Source: CANKHA01 sp963731585 (GTDB lineage: Bacteria; Pseudomonadota; Alphaproteobacteria; Rhizobiales; Xanthobacteraceae). From it: a DNA stretch of 64,000 nucleotides. Positions 63,014 to 64,000 of the stretch are shown here, piece after piece (position 1 is the first letter of the stretch; each line of letters starts with the position of its first letter). Under the pieces are notes generated by a model. That model had not been told where the DNA came from, ran no database searches, and saw only the letters and a program-made list of their open reading frames with translations. The DNA lies in contig CAVSWC010000013.1 of assembly GCA_963731585.1 (NCBI GenBank), positions 124,001 through 188,000 of the forward strand. Direction: 5' to 3'. Made by a program: the position numbers and the translations under genes.

Positions 63014-64000
63014 TCGTATTCCCACAAAAGAAAACGGCCGCCACCGCAAGTCGGATTAATCCGACTTGCGCACTCAATAGTACCAACCTCGGATAAATCC
63101 GAGGTTGGGCGGCCGTTTCGTTCGTCGCAACCGCGGCTATCGGCGTCGCCTGACGCCTGGTCGGGCGGGTGCCGAGCGAGGCGCCTTCGTGCCGGTCCGC
63201 CCCGGGCGGGATGCGCATGTCGATCACGCAGACCTTGCCGGCGCGCAGCGCGGCGACGCCCTTGTCGATCGCCGCTTTGACGTCCGCAGCCTTGGTCACC
63301 GGGCCGATGCCGACCGCGCCCTGCGCTTCGCACAGCTTGGCGATGTCGGTGGTCGGGTTGGACGAGGCCTGGCCGATCCAGCGGTTCTTCGGCTCGCGGC
63401 CGCGCGTCACCGCCACCGTCTCCTGATGCAGCTCGTCGTTGAAATAGGACTCGTTGTTGTTGATCAGATCAGCATCGGAATTTGGTAATGCACCGCGGTC
63501 CAGATCGCGTTGCCGCCCATCAGGAAGTCGCCGTCGCCGAGCACCGAAATCGCCAGCTTGCCCATGTCGTGCAGCGCGAGCGCGACGCCGACCGAGATGC
63601 CGGGGCCGGAGCCGATGCCGCCGCCGCCGTCCTTGCCCATATAGGCGTGGGGATTTTGATGCGGCCAGATGTCGATCGGCCAGCCTTTGCACAGGCTGGC
63701 GAAGCCGACTTCATTGATGTCGTTGAAGCGGCCTTCAGCGCGGCGGCGATCATGTTCAGCGTGATGGTGTCGCCGCCGGTGTCCTTGGCCTTGGCTTCTC
63801 GCCGCTTCCACGGGTCTTTCTTGCGGCCGGCGCCGAGCGCGGCCAGCAAGCTCGGTCACCGGCGACGTCGCCGATGCAGGCCATCGGCACGTCCACCGGC
63901 GGCAGCCCCTGATGGTCCATGGTCATGCCGTTCGAAAGGTGGGTGTCGAGCGTGGCGTGGATCACCTTCGCGCCGACCTTGCCGACTTTCTTGGCCTGCA
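62979..64000 (-). pseudogene. Thiamine-diphosphate-dependent enzyme (acetolactate-synthase-like), 3' part, frameshifted
   Basis: The C-terminal portion of a ThDP enzyme whose 5' end lies beyond the window. The cofactor motif runs from GDGDFLMGGNAIW to INNNESYFNDELHQE. Upstream fragments include VIHATLDTHLSNGMTMDHQG and LLAALGAGRKKDPW. Frame changes occur near 63845, 63735 and 63468. After KVCVIDMRIPPG the frame stays open through the palindromic element at 63032 and into the end of ppa, so the natural stop has probably been lost or shifted; its true end may be near 63130. Decarboxylase, ligase or synthase activity cannot be distinguished. Confidence 0.6.
63032..63118. repeat. Branched palindromic intergenic element 2
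   Basis: An 11-base outer stem, aaacggccgcc (63032-63042) with ggcggccgttt (63108-63118), encloses a perfect 26-base palindrome (63045-63070, centre ttaa) and a 12-base-pair hairpin (63083-63094 with 63097-63108, loop aa). The whole folds as a three-way junction on either strand. It lies between the convergent ppa and ThDP-enzyme genes, where it could act as a two-way terminator, but its complexity suggests a mobile palindromic element. Confidence 0.7.

Noticed and set aside
1..64000. Insertion sequences, prophage genes, tRNA or rRNA genes
   Set aside because: No transposase, integrase, phage structural motif or cloverleaf with CCA-type ends was recognised on reading both strands; short tRNAs could still be missed without a computed search.

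Overview
The window is GC-rich, densely packed DNA of a Gram-negative chemoheterotroph. Gene style suggests an alphaproteobacterium of the Hyphomicrobiales (Bradyrhizobium/Xanthobacteraceae-like): a compact type II secretion operon with alphaproteobacterial gene order, large families of solute-binding proteins, TctC proteins and aromatic-acid catabolism genes. The taxonomic call is an inference from gene content. No rRNA, tRNA, CRISPR array or transposase was seen, and no gene-free gap exceeds about 250 bp.

Layout. (1) 27-10856, plus strand: a phosphonate operon with a PhnY-type dehydrogenase, a complete 2-aminoethylphosphonate ABC importer (binding protein, ATPase, fused permease), a PLP enzyme resembling the 1-hydroxy-2-aminoethylphosphonate lyase PbfA, a glutamine-synthetase-like ligase, a second aldehyde dehydrogenase and an iron-type alcohol dehydrogenase. 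(2) 11325-22407, minus strand: a type II secretion operon gspE-F-G-H-I-J-K-L-M-N/C-D-O. (3) 22640-47269, minus strand: about 25 kb of genes all in one direction. The presumed promoter-proximal end carries aromatic-acid genes (RraA/LigK-type aldolase, bicupin, phthalate-dioxygenase-like Rieske oxygenase, Pht4-like dehydrogenase, class II aldolase/decarboxylase, bicupin, LigJ-like hydratase). One ABC ATPase and one fused permease follow, and then ten tandem paralogous secreted binding proteins, interleaved at the distal end with two NMT1-type and one Leu/Ile/Val-type binding-fold proteins that lack signal peptides. (4) 47455-57822: an MFS transporter, then a minus-strand group with a NahE/PhdJ-type hydratase-aldolase, a heavily frameshifted UbiD decarboxylase, two single-cupin proteins flanking a Cdc48-like double AAA+ ATPase, an amidohydrolase, a Rieske ferredoxin and a gentisate/hydroxynaphthoate-type ring-cleavage dioxygenase, controlled probably by a divergent MarR regulator. 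(5) 57819-64000: a third bicupin, a third NMT1-type protein, two TctC-type binding proteins, inorganic pyrophosphatase and the 3' part of a thiamine-diphosphate enzyme.

Together, regions 3-5 look like an uptake-plus-catabolism island for an aromatic (poly)carboxylate, with steps reminiscent of the phthalate and lower phenanthrene pathways. Several expected enzymes are absent (ring-cleavage LigAB, LigC, LigI), while several family-level unknowns (three bicupins, two monocupins, the AAA+ ATPase, signal-less binding folds) are present. The strongest candidates for something undescribed are the ten-receptor/one-channel ABC locus and the Cdc48-like ATPase whose second Walker B carries Gln instead of Glu, sandwiched between cupins.

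Caution: many genes are broken by single-base indels while their conserved motifs survive in the alternate frames. This looks like an indel-prone assembly; frameshifted genes are typed as pseudogene here only because the frame is broken in this sequence.
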